From the NCBI GenBank assembly GCA_003486785.1, contig DNFZ01000152.1, positions 6,194-12,280 of the forward strand: a stretch of DNA of 6,087 nucleotides, read 5' to 3'. Source of the stretch: Clostridiales bacterium (lineage in GTDB: Bacteria; Bacillota; Clostridia; Christensenellales; CAG-138). Positions within the stretch are counted from its first letter, which is position 1, and each line of letters begins with the position of its first letter. The notes beneath the pieces are model-generated. The model did no database searches, was not told the DNA's origin, and saw nothing but the letters and a program-made list of their open reading frames with translations. The position numbers were made by a program, and so were the translations under genes. Positions 1-5,739 of the stretch are shown here, in pieces.

Positions 1-647
1 TCCACGATGATGCCAACCGGCGCCTGCTCGCAGACCTTCTGGAAACGGATTTCGCTCTCGCTGAGGAGCTTTTCCGTTCGGATGCTCTTTCGCTCATAGG
101 TGATGATCAGGCACATGGCAAGCGTGCCGAGCGGATAGATCACCATCACAGGCCCTGCAATGGCTTCCACGGTCGCTTGCCTGACCTCCGGCGGAAGAAA
201 CATCGCGCAGAGCATCATGACGATGTGCGTTGCCAACCCCAAAAGGTAAAACTCGATATGCCTGAGCTTTTCCGGATTTTTTCGAATGGCGCGCCAGAGC
301 ACGCCGATGACGGCGGAGGAGAGCGTGACCGCCACGCCCATCATCATGCCGGGTCCACCGATATACACGCGATAGAGCGCGACCATACCCGCAGCGATGG
401 CGGTCGGCAGCACGCCATAGAACAGGCCGGCGACGCTGATGAGGATCGATCTGGTGTCAAATATCACATTGTTGGGCAAGCGGATGGCGATAGTGACGAT
501 GGCGATGCCGGCAAAGCCCAGCACAACGCCGCCCAGCATTTTGAACAGCAGCTTCTGCGCGCAGATCTTTTGATAAAAAAGATTGAAGATGATGCTGATC
601 GATAACAGAAGGGTCGTGTTTAACACCAGATTCAAAGCAATCTGCAT
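1..647 (-). CDS. 5TMR-LYT membrane sensor with PAS domain, C-terminus missing at window edge
   Basis: The first 215 codons are visible and the gene runs off the left edge, so the output domain is unknown. The start is the ATG at 647, with GGAGGG seven bases upstream. Residues 1 to about 185 are strongly hydrophobic with several membrane segments. They carry the hallmarks of the 5TM receptor domain of the LytS-YhcK type: DTRSILISVAGLFYG at 64-78 and YRVYIGGPG at 92-100. A charged linker follows (ERKSIRTEKLLSESEIRF, 185-202), then the opening of a PAS domain (FQKVCEQAPVGIIV, 202-215). In this family the membrane domain is a ligand or envelope sensor. PAS modules behind it usually lead to a GGDEF diguanylate cyclase, an EAL domain or a histidine kinase, so a c-di-GMP or two-component signalling protein is likely. 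Which of these it is cannot be decided here. It is transcribed away from the LRR lipoprotein gene. The domain call is firm and the output call is open. Confidence 0.88.
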   Translation of the reverse strand, partial: MQIALNLVLNTTLLLSISIIFNLFYQKICAQKLLFKMLGGVVLGFAGIAIVTIAIRLPNNVIFDTRSILISVAGLFYGVLPTAIAAGMVALYRVYIGGPGMMMGVAVTLSSAVIGVLWRAIRKNPEKLRHIEFYLLGLATHIVMMLCAMFLPPEVRQATVEAIAGPVMVIYPLGTLAMCLIITYERKSIRTEKLLSESEIRFQKVCEQAPVGIIV

Positions 648-771
648 ACAGTCGCCCTCCAAAGAAAAACATAGGGGCTTATTTTGAAACAACGGCTCGG
701 CGGATCAATGCTCGAAGCCTGAACCGTTTTCTAAATACGAAGAATACGGGTATCACGTTGTGTTTGCAGCG

Positions 772-786
772 ATGGTTTCAAACCAT
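772..786. repeat. perfect 7-1-7 inverted repeat, possible operator
   Basis: ATGGTTT-C-AAACCAT is a perfect odd-length palindrome. A second inverted repeat, TTTCA-n5-TGAAA (776-790), overlaps it. It lies about 125 bases upstream of the 5TM sensor start. Regulator-type dyads look like this, but no known binding site was recognised. Confidence 0.45.
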
Positions 787-796
787 GAAAGCGTAT

Positions 797-832
797 GATT
801 CATTCTAACACCATTTTGAGCAAAAATGAATC
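797..832. repeat. 8-bp inverted repeat with 20-bp spacer
   Basis: GATTCATT at 797-804 is matched by AATGAATC at 825-832. On the minus strand the right half of the dyad overlaps the TAGAAT hexamer that is the best -10 candidate for the 5TM sensor gene. It could therefore be an operator, but a chance dyad in AT-rich DNA cannot be excluded. Confidence 0.35.
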
Positions 833-980
833 TGCAACACATTTTTTCCTGCGGAAGCATAATCAACACCCGAATGCGGCAATCGATGTGTAATCCGATA
901 TATATGGAAGCTCCGCCAACAGAAGCGCGTCGCTCTCAGCGCATACTTCCTGTTTTGTTGACAAAAAGACGACTATCGTG

Positions 981-999
981 ACGCAAGGCGCGCCTGCGT
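981..999. repeat. near-perfect palindrome abutting the LRR gene -35 box
   Basis: ACGCA-A-GGCG is followed directly by CGCC-TGCGT. Apart from the single extra A, the two halves are exact reverse complements. The dyad ends on the first base of the TTTACA -35 hexamer, a typical place for a transcription factor to touch RNA polymerase. No factor is recognised. Confidence 0.45.
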
Positions 1000-1027
1000 T
1001 TACAATCTCTTCGCCTGTTGATATAAT
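999..1027 (+). promoter_or_regulatory. sigma-A type promoter of the LRR lipoprotein / UbiA operon
   Basis: The -35 TTTACA (999-1004) and a perfect -10 TATAAT (1022-1027) are separated by exactly 17 bases. Transcription should start near 1034, giving a leader of about 57 nt before the TTG start. This is a five-of-six plus six-of-six match at ideal spacing, and it points at the gene it precedes. Confidence 0.85.
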
Positions 1028-1055
1028 GAAACATATTTTTGTTCGAAACTCTCCG

Positions 1056-1068
1056 CCGCACCTTGCGG
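1056..1068 (+). other. small hairpin in the LRR mRNA leader
   Basis: CCGCA-CCT-TGCGG can form a 5-bp GC-rich stem with a 3-base loop nine bases upstream of the Shine-Dalgarno site. It has no U tract, so it is not a terminator. It may do nothing, or slightly affect translation. Confidence 0.35.
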
Positions 1069-1076
1069 TAACCCTC

Positions 1077-1082
1077 TAGGAG
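1077..1082 (+). promoter_or_regulatory. ribosome binding site deciding a TTG start
   Basis: TAGGAG lies eight bases before TTG at 1091. The ATG codons at 1109 and 1112 have only a weak AGGTG three bases away. The ATG at 1086 meets a stop after two codons. The TTG is therefore preferred. Confidence 0.6.
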
Positions 1083-1090
1083 TTCATGTC

Positions 1091-2629
1091 TTGATAAAGC
1101 AGGTGATTATGATGCATTCAAAACCGATATGCAAGCGTTTATCAAAGTTATTTCTCTTTGCGTTGTGCTTTGGCGCGCTTTGCATCTTTACGGCCTGTGC
1201 GCCCGGCGATGTGCCGGCTGCGCAAGCGCCGACTACGCTCGACTTGCGCGACGCGGGGCTGACCGATGTGAGCGACCTTCTCACGCAGACGCAGCTCGTT
1301 TCGCTCGACCTGCGCGGCAACGCGCTCTTTGCAGCAGACTTTGACGCGCTGCGCGCCGCGCTGCCGGATTGCGACATTCTCTGGAGTGTGCCGCTTGGCG
1401 ACGCGCGCTTTGACAGCAACGCAACCACGCTCTCGCTCGATGCGGTGACGGACGATCTTGAGGCCATGCTTGCCTACTTCCCCGCTCTTTCAACGGTTCG
1501 GCTCTCATCCGCGCCGGACAGCGCCACAGCAGCCGCGCTGCGCGCGCGCTACTCCGCCGTGCAGTTCCTCTGGGATGTGGAGCTTTTCGGCCTCACCTAC
1601 CCGGAGAGCACGCAAGCGCTCGATCTAAGCGCGGCGCAAGTCGATCTTTCGGCGCTCAAGAGCAAGCTCGATCAGCTTCCGGCGCTCAAGCAGATCACAT
1701 TCGGAGATGAAGCGTATCCGCTCCAGGATCAGCTTGCGCTGGCAAAGGCTTATCCTTCGATTGATTTTATCTGGAATGTGCAGCTGCTAGAAGACCTGTC
1801 CGTTCGCTCGGACATCACCGAGCTTGATCTTCAAAAGTACAAAGTGCCGGACGCCGCAGCGTTTTCCGATGCGCTGGTGCTGTTTCCAAACCTGACGCTG
1901 CTCGACATGTGCGGCGCGGGGCCGGACGACGACGAGATGGCAGCCATGCGCGCGCGCTACCCCGCGATCAAGTTTGTCTGGTACACACGCGTGAGCAACT
2001 GGATCATCCGCACCGACATCAAGGGCTTCAGCACGGGAAATCGCCGCAAGTTTCCCGACGGATACGGTTGGTATGCCTCCAGCAAGTTTTCATATACCTC
2101 CATCCGCAGCTCAGATTTTGAAAACCTGAAGTATTGCACAGACCTCATCGCGCTCGATGTAGGGCATTGCACGAGCATCGGGGATGTCGAATTTTTAAAG
2201 CATCATCCCCAGCTCATCTATCTCGATATCGCGCTTTGCGATCTGACGGATATCTCCGTTCTGGCAGATCTTCGGGAGCTGATCTATCTAAATATCATGT
2301 ATAATTATTTAACGGACGTCACCCCACTGAAAAACTGCCCAAAGCTGCGCTTTGTCAACGCCAGCAACAACAATCTCACCTCCGCCGATACGTTTTTGGA
2401 GCTGCCCGTGCTCGAGCGGCTCTGGCTCAATTGCAGCGGGTTGAGCGACAAGCAGCTTGCAGCGCTGACCGAGAAGCTGACCCAGCAGCTGCCGGATATC
2501 ACGATCAAGGCCTCCCAGCGAAATCCGGAATACGCCATGAGCTATTGGCGAAAGGGGAACGAGGGATATCTGACGGTGCAGGCGCTCTACGGCCTGCGCG
2601 CGCAGCATCAGGGCACGAAGAAAGACTGA
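1091..2629 (+). CDS. leucine-rich-repeat lipoprotein, surface anchored
   Basis: A 512-residue exported protein. A basic N-terminus (KPICKRLSKL) is followed by a hydrophobic stretch and a lipobox FTAC, with the lipidated Cys at 36, so the mature protein should be tethered outside the membrane. Residues 47-301 hold four related modules of about 56-61 residues. Each has two LRR-like LxLxL strands and ends in a Trp-containing strand: ILWSV (W98), FLWDV (W161), FIWNV (W228) and FVWYT (W297). A linker (302-345) contains IIRTDIKGFS. Residues 346-460 are more regular LRRs of the internalin/SDS22 type with about 22-residue spacing (LIALDVGHC, LIYLDIALC, LIYLNIMYN, LRFVNASNN, LERLWLNCS). A short non-repeat tail follows. 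LRRs mediate protein binding, but the partner is unknown. It is the first gene of a probable two-gene operon. The start is TTG, chosen by Shine-Dalgarno spacing; ATG 1109 would leave the signal peptide intact. Confidence 0.9.
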   Translation: MIKQVIMMHSKPICKRLSKLFLFALCFGALCIFTACAPGDVPAAQAPTTLDLRDAGLTDVSDLLTQTQLVSLDLRGNALFAADFDALRAALPDCDILWSVPLGDARFDSNATTLSLDAVTDDLEAMLAYFPALSTVRLSSAPDSATAAALRARYSAVQFLWDVELFGLTYPESTQALDLSAAQVDLSALKSKLDQLPALKQITFGDEAYPLQDQLALAKAYPSIDFIWNVQLLEDLSVRSDITELDLQKYKVPDAAAFSDALVLFPNLTLLDMCGAGPDDDEMAAMRARYPAIKFVWYTRVSNWIIRTDIKGFSTGNRRKFPDGYGWYASSKFSYTSIRSSDFENLKYCTDLIALDVGHCTSIGDVEFLKHHPQLIYLDIALCDLTDISVLADLRELIYLNIMYNYLTDVTPLKNCPKLRFVNASNNNLTSADTFLELPVLERLWLNCSGLSDKQLAALTEKLTQQLPDITIKASQRNPEYAMSYWRKGNEGYLTVQALYGLRAQHQGTKKD

Positions 2630-2674
2630 TGTGAATCCGGCTGATCTTGATTTGATCGGGACTATGAGGATACG

Positions 2675-3541
2675 ATGAAAAAATATCTTAAGCTCATGCG
2701 CGTCAAGCACTACATCAAAAACCTGCTGGTCTTTCTGCCGTTCGTTTTCAGCGGGCAGCTATTTGAGCAGTTTTATCTCGTCCGCGCGGTGACCGGTTTC
2801 TTCGCGTTTTGCCTGCTCTCTTCGGCCATCTATATCTTCAACGACATTCGCGACGCGGAGCAGGATCGTCTGCACCCGAAAAAGAAAAGCCGCCCCATCG
2901 CAAGCGGAGCCGTCAGCAAACGCGCGGCATACATCCTTGGGGCGTGTTTGCTTCTGGCAACCGCCGTGCTGCACTATTTTTCCCGCGCCGTCTCGTGGTA
3001 TGCGTGGGTTTTCCTGCTCGCGTATCTGCTGCTCAACCTTGCCTACAGCCTGAAGCTCAAGCATGTCCCCATCATCGATATCGCCATCCTCGTCTCCGGC
3101 TATGTGCTGCGTGTGCTCTACGGCTCTGCGCTCGGCGGCATAGACATCTCGCGCTGGCTGTATCTCACCGTGATCGCAATGTCCTTCTATCTCGGCCTCG
3201 GCAAGCGCAGAAACGAACTGATCCGTCAGGACGACGCGGCAAAGCGCAGCGTACTCAAGTTTTACAACCAGAGCTTTCTGGATAAGAACATGTATATGTG
3301 CCTGGCGCTCACCATCGCGTTTTATTCGCTCTGGGCGGTGGACCCTGTCACGATCGCGCGCATCAGCACAGGCGGCATCGTCTGGACGGTGCCGCTGGTC
3401 ATCCTCATCTGCATGCGGTACAGCCTGCATGTCGAGCGGGATTCCGATGGAGATCCCGTCGAAGTTCTGCTGGGCGACAAGCTTTTGCTCTCCCTCGTTG
3501 CGCTGCTGGGCCTTATCTGGGTCGCGATGATCTACCTATAG
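2675..3541 (+). CDS. UbiA-family prenyltransferase, decaprenyl-phosphate phosphoribosyltransferase-like
   Basis: A 288-residue integral membrane protein with about nine hydrophobic segments. It belongs to the UbiA superfamily through the metal/pyrophosphate motif NDIRDAEQD at 56-64 (N56, D57, D60, D64), continued by RLHPKKKSRPIASG. This continuation, together with RVKHYIKNLLVFLP at the N-terminus, D135 and R146 in the second conserved region, GKRRNEL at 176-182 and DPVEVLLGDKLL at 260-271, is the pattern of the 5-phosphoribosyl-1-pyrophosphate:polyprenyl-phosphate transferase branch. That branch makes polyprenyl-phosphoribose for cell-envelope pentose glycans (Rv3806c/UbiA in mycobacteria). 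The exact acceptor lipid and product in this organism are inferred, and the dprE1/dprE2 partners are not in the window. It starts 45 bases after the LRR gene with no terminator between, so co-transcription is likely. GAGGA lies four bases before the ATG, a slightly tight ribosome site. Confidence 0.87.
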   Translation: MKKYLKLMRVKHYIKNLLVFLPFVFSGQLFEQFYLVRAVTGFFAFCLLSSAIYIFNDIRDAEQDRLHPKKKSRPIASGAVSKRAAYILGACLLLATAVLHYFSRAVSWYAWVFLLAYLLLNLAYSLKLKHVPIIDIAILVSGYVLRVLYGSALGGIDISRWLYLTVIAMSFYLGLGKRRNELIRQDDAAKRSVLKFYNQSFLDKNMYMCLALTIAFYSLWAVDPVTIARISTGGIVWTVPLVILICMRYSLHVERDSDGDPVEVLLGDKLLLSLVALLGLIWVAMIYL

Positions 3542-3567
3542 CATTTGGCGAATCACAATTTTTTCTT

Positions 3568-3589
3568 TCCGCCTTCGGGCGGATTTTTT
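3568..3589 (+). terminator. intrinsic terminator of the LRR-UbiA operon
   Basis: The stem TCCGCC / GGCGGA with a stable TTCG tetraloop is followed at once by six T (3584-3589). It lies 27 bases after the UbiA-family stop codon. The U tract is present only when read on the plus strand. Confidence 0.92.
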
Positions 3590-3595
3590 GACGCG

Positions 3596-3621
3596 AATAA
3601 AAGAGCGGGATTTTCTCCCGC
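3596..3621 (-). terminator. intrinsic terminator for the minus-strand glnA-ANTAR transcript
   Basis: Read on the minus strand, GCGGGA-GAAAA-TCCCGC forms a 6-bp stem followed by TCTTTTATT. It faces the plus-strand terminator seven bases away, a tail-to-tail arrangement of convergent operons. It lies about 125 bases beyond the ANTAR stop codon, so that mRNA would carry the duplicated segment in its 3' untranslated region. Confidence 0.72.
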
Positions 3622-3643
3622 CCAAAGTAAGATCGATTGTTCC

Positions 3644-3709
3644 GTCGTGATCCAGCGAGCGGATCAGCGTCTGCGCGACGAGCCGTCTGGTCTGCCGCGC
3701 GTCTATGGC
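3644..3709 (-). repeat. second copy of the ANTAR gene 3' end (stop codon lost)
   Basis: This 66-bp stretch matches 3748-3813 at 64 of 66 positions. The differences are at 3649 (G versus T) and 3704 (T versus C). In the ANTAR reading frame it encodes the same final residues (DARQTRRLVAQTLIRSLD) but with Met to Ile and Asn to His changes. It has no stop codon after it: the frame continues through the terminator region and on into the antisense of the UbiA gene. It has no start codon or ribosome site, so it is a non-coding remnant or a recombination target rather than a gene. Confidence 0.85.
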
Positions 3710-3744
3710 ATGCCAGCTTTCTTCTAAAAAGAAGAAGGATAAAA

Positions 3745-4338
3745 TCAGTCGTTATCCAGCGAGCGGATCAGCGTCTGCGCGACGAGCCGTCTGGTCTGCC
3801 GCGCGTCCATGGCGAGTTTCTCAATATACCGATGTGCGGTGGTTTCGTCCATGCCGCGCCGCTCGATGAGCATCCACTTCGCGCGGTTGACGAGTCGAAT
3901 CTCCTCCATCTTTTCTTCGAGTGTAGCTGTTTTTTTCTCCAGATCGGCGAGCTTAAAGCGCGTAGCGCTCATTATGGCCGCCGCCTGCCGGAGCTGCTGC
4001 GCCGTGCAGGGTTTGCTCAGCGTGAGCACGCCCTCATCCTCCACCTGCTCATTGACCTGATCGTACGAGTCTCCGGGTACAATCAAAGCCACGCAGCAGT
4101 TGCGGCTGCTCGAAAGATCGAGCGCAAGCTGCGCGCCGGGTTCGTCCGGAAGCGGCGTATTGATGAATACCAGCGAAAACGGTGTGTCCAGCACAAGCCT
4201 TCTTGCCTCCGCCGCAGAGCCGCGCGTAATCACGGGCGCATAGCGCGAGGAAGCAAACACCTCCGCGAGTGTCTCGCGGGAGCGCTCCGATCCCGACACG
4301 ATCAATACGCTATTCAGCTTTGCGCCGGTGTATGGCAA
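3745..4338 (-). CDS. ANTAR-domain RNA-binding regulator with degenerate receiver (NitR-like)
   Basis: A 197-residue protein with two parts. Residues 9-120 have the shape of a response-regulator receiver (VLIVSGSERSRE, SLVFINTPLPDEPG, K109-P110). The acidic pocket is replaced by SGS at 15-17, and the phospho-acceptor position is Asn60 instead of Asp, so it is probably not switched by phosphorylation. A helix (about 127-150) leads to an ANTAR domain at 142-194 (NRAKWMLIERRGMDETTAHR, then A176-M177 and RRLVAQTLI), the fold that binds paired RNA hairpins and prevents transcription termination. It starts with TTG at 4338, eight bases after AAGGAG. Frame extension upstream to 4545 is antisense-like shadow within glnA. 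It lies 70 bases downstream of glnA on the same strand. Clostridial glnA-linked ANTAR proteins such as NitR of Clostridium saccharobutylicum occupy this place, so control of nitrogen genes is the best inference. Confidence 0.9.
   Translation of the reverse strand: MPYTGAKLNSVLIVSGSERSRETLAEVFASSRYAPVITRGSAAEARRLVLDTPFSLVFINTPLPDEPGAQLALDLSSSRNCCVALIVPGDSYDQVNEQVEDEGVLTLSKPCTAQQLRQAAAIMSATRFKLADLEKKTATLEEKMEEIRLVNRAKWMLIERRGMDETTAHRYIEKLAMDARQTRRLVAQTLIRSLDND
3748..3813 (-). repeat. functional copy of the repeated ANTAR gene 3' end
   Basis: These are the last 22 sense codons of the ANTAR gene, repeated 104 bases away at 3644-3709. The repeat boundary falls exactly at the last sense codon; the TGA stop (3745-3747) is outside it. 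The 38 bases between copies (3710-3747) resemble the coding sequence upstream of this copy poorly, so this is not a simple 104-bp tandem duplication. Confidence 0.85.
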
Positions 4339-4346
4339 AGGCAAAT

Positions 4347-4352
4347 CTCCTT
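4347..4352 (-). promoter_or_regulatory. ribosome binding site deciding a TTG start of the ANTAR gene
   Basis: Read on the minus strand, AAGGAG precedes TTG at 4338 by eight bases. The in-frame TTG at 4344 would be only two bases away. No ATG is available in frame near the natural N-terminus of the family. Confidence 0.7.
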
Positions 4353-4384
4353 GGGTCTGTTTCTGCGCGAACCGGAAAACCGAT

Positions 4385-4412
4385 CTGACGTTTGCAACAT
4401 TGCCTCCGTCAG
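4385..4412 (-). other. inverted repeat over the glnA stop codon
   Basis: On the minus strand CTGACG (4412-4407) pairs with CGTCAG (4390-4385) around a 16-base interior that can itself fold (GCA-ATGT-TGC). It covers the glnA TGA (4411-4409) and sits in the 70-base gap before the ANTAR gene. There is no U tract. It could be an mRNA processing or stability element between the two genes. A role as ANTAR target is not supported, because the loops are not hexaloops. Confidence 0.45.
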
Positions 4413-5626
4413 TCGATCTGTGCCGTATACGCCTCGATGATGCCCGCGGGCAGCACAGCGCGCACAAACGCGCTCTCTTTCGCAATCTTCGCCGCCTCCG
4501 CGCGGGTGCGGGGCAGCTTGCGGAGCTTGTCCGTAATCGAAGCATCCGCCGTATAGAGGTTTACATTGGTCGGCGGTGGGGCAACAAGGTTTCGGCGGAT
4601 ACCGTCGGCGCCCGCTGCAAGGATCAGCGCAAAGGCGAGATACGGGTTTCCAGCAGGATCGGGCGAGCGCAGCTCGATGCGCTCATACTCACCCTTTGCG
4701 GCCGGGATGCGGATGAGCTGAGAGCGATTCTCCGGCGACCAGGTGACATAGCGCGGCGCTTTGTGCTCGCCGAGGCGCGCATAGCTCGCATCAACCGGAT
4801 TGAGAAACGCGGTGATCTCGCAGATATGCTCCATCAGCCCCGCCATAAACGCATTTCGCGTTTCTTCGGTATGCGGCATCGCCAACGAAAGGTTGATGTG
4901 CATGCCGTTTCCGCTCTCGCTCGGCAGCGGCTTTGGCGAGAAGTCCGCCCAGAGGCCGTTTCGCATGGCAACAGTGCGCACCACGGAAGCAAACGTCATC
5001 GCATTGTCCGCCGCACGCATCGCGTCGCCATAGCGAAAGTCGATCTCATTTTGCCCGGGTCCGTCCTCGTGGTGCGAGCTCTCGGCGCGGATGCCCATCT
5101 CGCACAGCGTCAGGCAGATTTCGCGGCGCACGTTCTCCCCGCGGTCAAACGGGGCGATGTCCATATACCGCGCGTTGTCGTAGGGAATATTCGTTGCGTT
5201 TCCGTCCGCATCCAGCCGGAAGAGGTAAAACTCAAACTCCGTGCCGAAGTTGACGGTGACGCCCTCCTCTGCGGCATCTGCAATGGCGCGCTTTAAAATG
5301 CTGCGCGTGTCCAGCGGAAAGAGCGTTCCGTCCGAACGGCGGATATCCGCAAAGAGCCGCACCACGCGCCCGTGGCTGGGGCGCCAGGGCAGCACGGCGA
5401 GCGTCTCGCCATCGGGAAAGAGCAACAGATCCGAGTGCGCTTCATCCCCGAATCCGCGTATCGCGGAAGCATCGATCGAAATGCCATCCGAAAACGCGCG
5501 GGGCAGCTCCTCGGGCATGATGGAGATGTTTTTCGGCACGCCGAATACATCGCAAAACGCCAGCCGGATGAACTTGACATCTTCCGCTGCGCAATAGTCG
5601 ACAATCTCCTGTGCGGTGTACATCAT
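4409..5626 (-). CDS. glnA: glutamine synthetase, short type I
   Basis: A cytoplasmic ATP-dependent enzyme joining ammonia to glutamate to make glutamine. It has 405 residues from the ATG at 5626, shorter than the roughly 440 of the usual GSI-alpha. The beta-grasp N-domain covers about 13-95 (VKFIRLAFCDVFGVPKNI). The catalytic domain follows, with metal ligands in TEFEFYLF (E130, E132), HHEDGPGQNEIDF (E187, E194) and GNGMH (H243). ENRSQLIRIPAA (299-310) and IELRSPDPAGNPYLAFA (317-333) complete the active site. Two features are unusual: the ammonium-site flap reads RLGEHKAP, one residue shorter than the usual RLVPGYEAP and with Lys289 where Glu is expected; and the usual GFVRIEESD after the GSSI-like motif is GFGDEAHSD, lacking the Arg tied to glutamine feedback in Bacillus-type enzymes. 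The ATG at 5638 is directly against the AGAGG and is not usable; 5626 or 5623 fits AGAGGA (5643-5638) at 11-14 bases. It is the first gene of a glnA-ANTAR operon. Confidence 0.94.
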   Translation of the reverse strand: MMYTAQEIVDYCAAEDVKFIRLAFCDVFGVPKNISIMPEELPRAFSDGISIDASAIRGFGDEAHSDLLLFPDGETLAVLPWRPSHGRVVRLFADIRRSDGTLFPLDTRSILKRAIADAAEEGVTVNFGTEFEFYLFRLDADGNATNIPYDNARYMDIAPFDRGENVRREICLTLCEMGIRAESSHHEDGPGQNEIDFRYGDAMRAADNAMTFASVVRTVAMRNGLWADFSPKPLPSESGNGMHINLSLAMPHTEETRNAFMAGLMEHICEITAFLNPVDASYARLGEHKAPRYVTWSPENRSQLIRIPAAKGEYERIELRSPDPAGNPYLAFALILAAGADGIRRNLVAPPPTNVNLYTADASITDKLRKLPRTRAEAAKIAKESAFVRAVLPAGIIEAYTAQID

Positions 5627-5637
5627 TTTCGCGCACA

Positions 5638-5643
5638 TCCTCT
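5638..5643 (-). promoter_or_regulatory. ribosome binding site of glnA
   Basis: AGAGGA on the minus strand lies 11 bases before the ATG at 5626, a little longer than ideal. It runs into the ATG at 5638, so it argues against the longer reading. Confidence 0.5.
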
Positions 5644-5666
5644 CATATTATCAGTATTGTTCAAGT

Positions 5667-5682
5667 GCGCCTCTTGCGGCGC
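5667..5682 (-). other. GC hairpin near the glnA ribosome site
   Basis: On the minus strand GCGCC-GCAAGA-GGCGC makes a 5-bp stem with a six-base loop, about 23 bases before the Shine-Dalgarno site. The loop is a hexaloop, but it has G at position 1 and A at position 4, not the A1/G4 seen in known ANTAR targets. There is no U tract. Confidence 0.45.
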
Positions 5683-5739
5683 GTCCTGGTTTTTCGATCG
5701 CAGTTTTTTGAAAGATCCTTCGCTCAATGGGAGTTCTTC

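Larger units (their letters stand above)
648..1090. other. gene-free divergent intergenic region
   Basis: No open reading frame here has a credible ribosome binding site or recognisable product. The stretch separates the divergent 5TM sensor and LRR lipoprotein genes and must hold promoters for both. The plus-strand promoter is clear (listed separately). For the minus-strand gene I see only weak candidates, the best being a TAGAAT -10-like hexamer at about 807-812 read on the minus strand, with a poor -35. The region is AT-richer than the genes and carries three inverted repeats that could be operators. Confidence 0.7.

Noticed and set aside
958..963. TTGACA as a second -35 box for the LRR gene
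   Set aside because: Nothing like a -10 hexamer lies 16-18 bases downstream. The TTTACA/TATAAT pair further on is complete.
2759..3430. 223-residue minus-strand frame inside the UbiA-family gene
   Set aside because: It is a His/Asp/Arg-rich shadow typical of the complement of membrane-protein codons.
3725..3742. AT-rich TTCTTC/GAAGAA hairpin as terminator right after the ANTAR stop
   Set aside because: The stem is weak and no U tract follows it in either direction. The GC hairpin at 3605-3621 is much better.
3644..3813. Phage or integrative-element attachment site pair
   Set aside because: Duplication of a gene 3' end is typical of att sites, but only 38 bases separate the copies and no integrase or element is present.
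3637..4440. 267-residue plus-strand frame opposite the ANTAR gene
   Set aside because: It is a shadow of the well-supported minus-strand gene, with no ribosome site and low-complexity Arg-rich composition.
4339..4545. N-terminal extension of the ANTAR reading frame into glnA
   Set aside because: It is an Arg/Ala/Ser-rich out-of-frame translation of the glnA 3' end. A TTG at 4338 with ideal ribosome spacing gives a normal family length.
4328..5296. 322-residue plus-strand frame opposite glnA
   Set aside because: It is antisense to clear glutamine synthetase coding sequence and has no recognisable domain.
5627..5638. ATG at 5638 as the glnA start
   Set aside because: The AGAGG motif directly touches this ATG, leaving no spacing. 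Homologues begin near the MYT sequence.
5623..5646. Seven-codon upstream frame (MRGCARK) overlapping the glnA start
   Set aside because: It has no ribosome site of its own. The overlap with the start codon is most likely chance.
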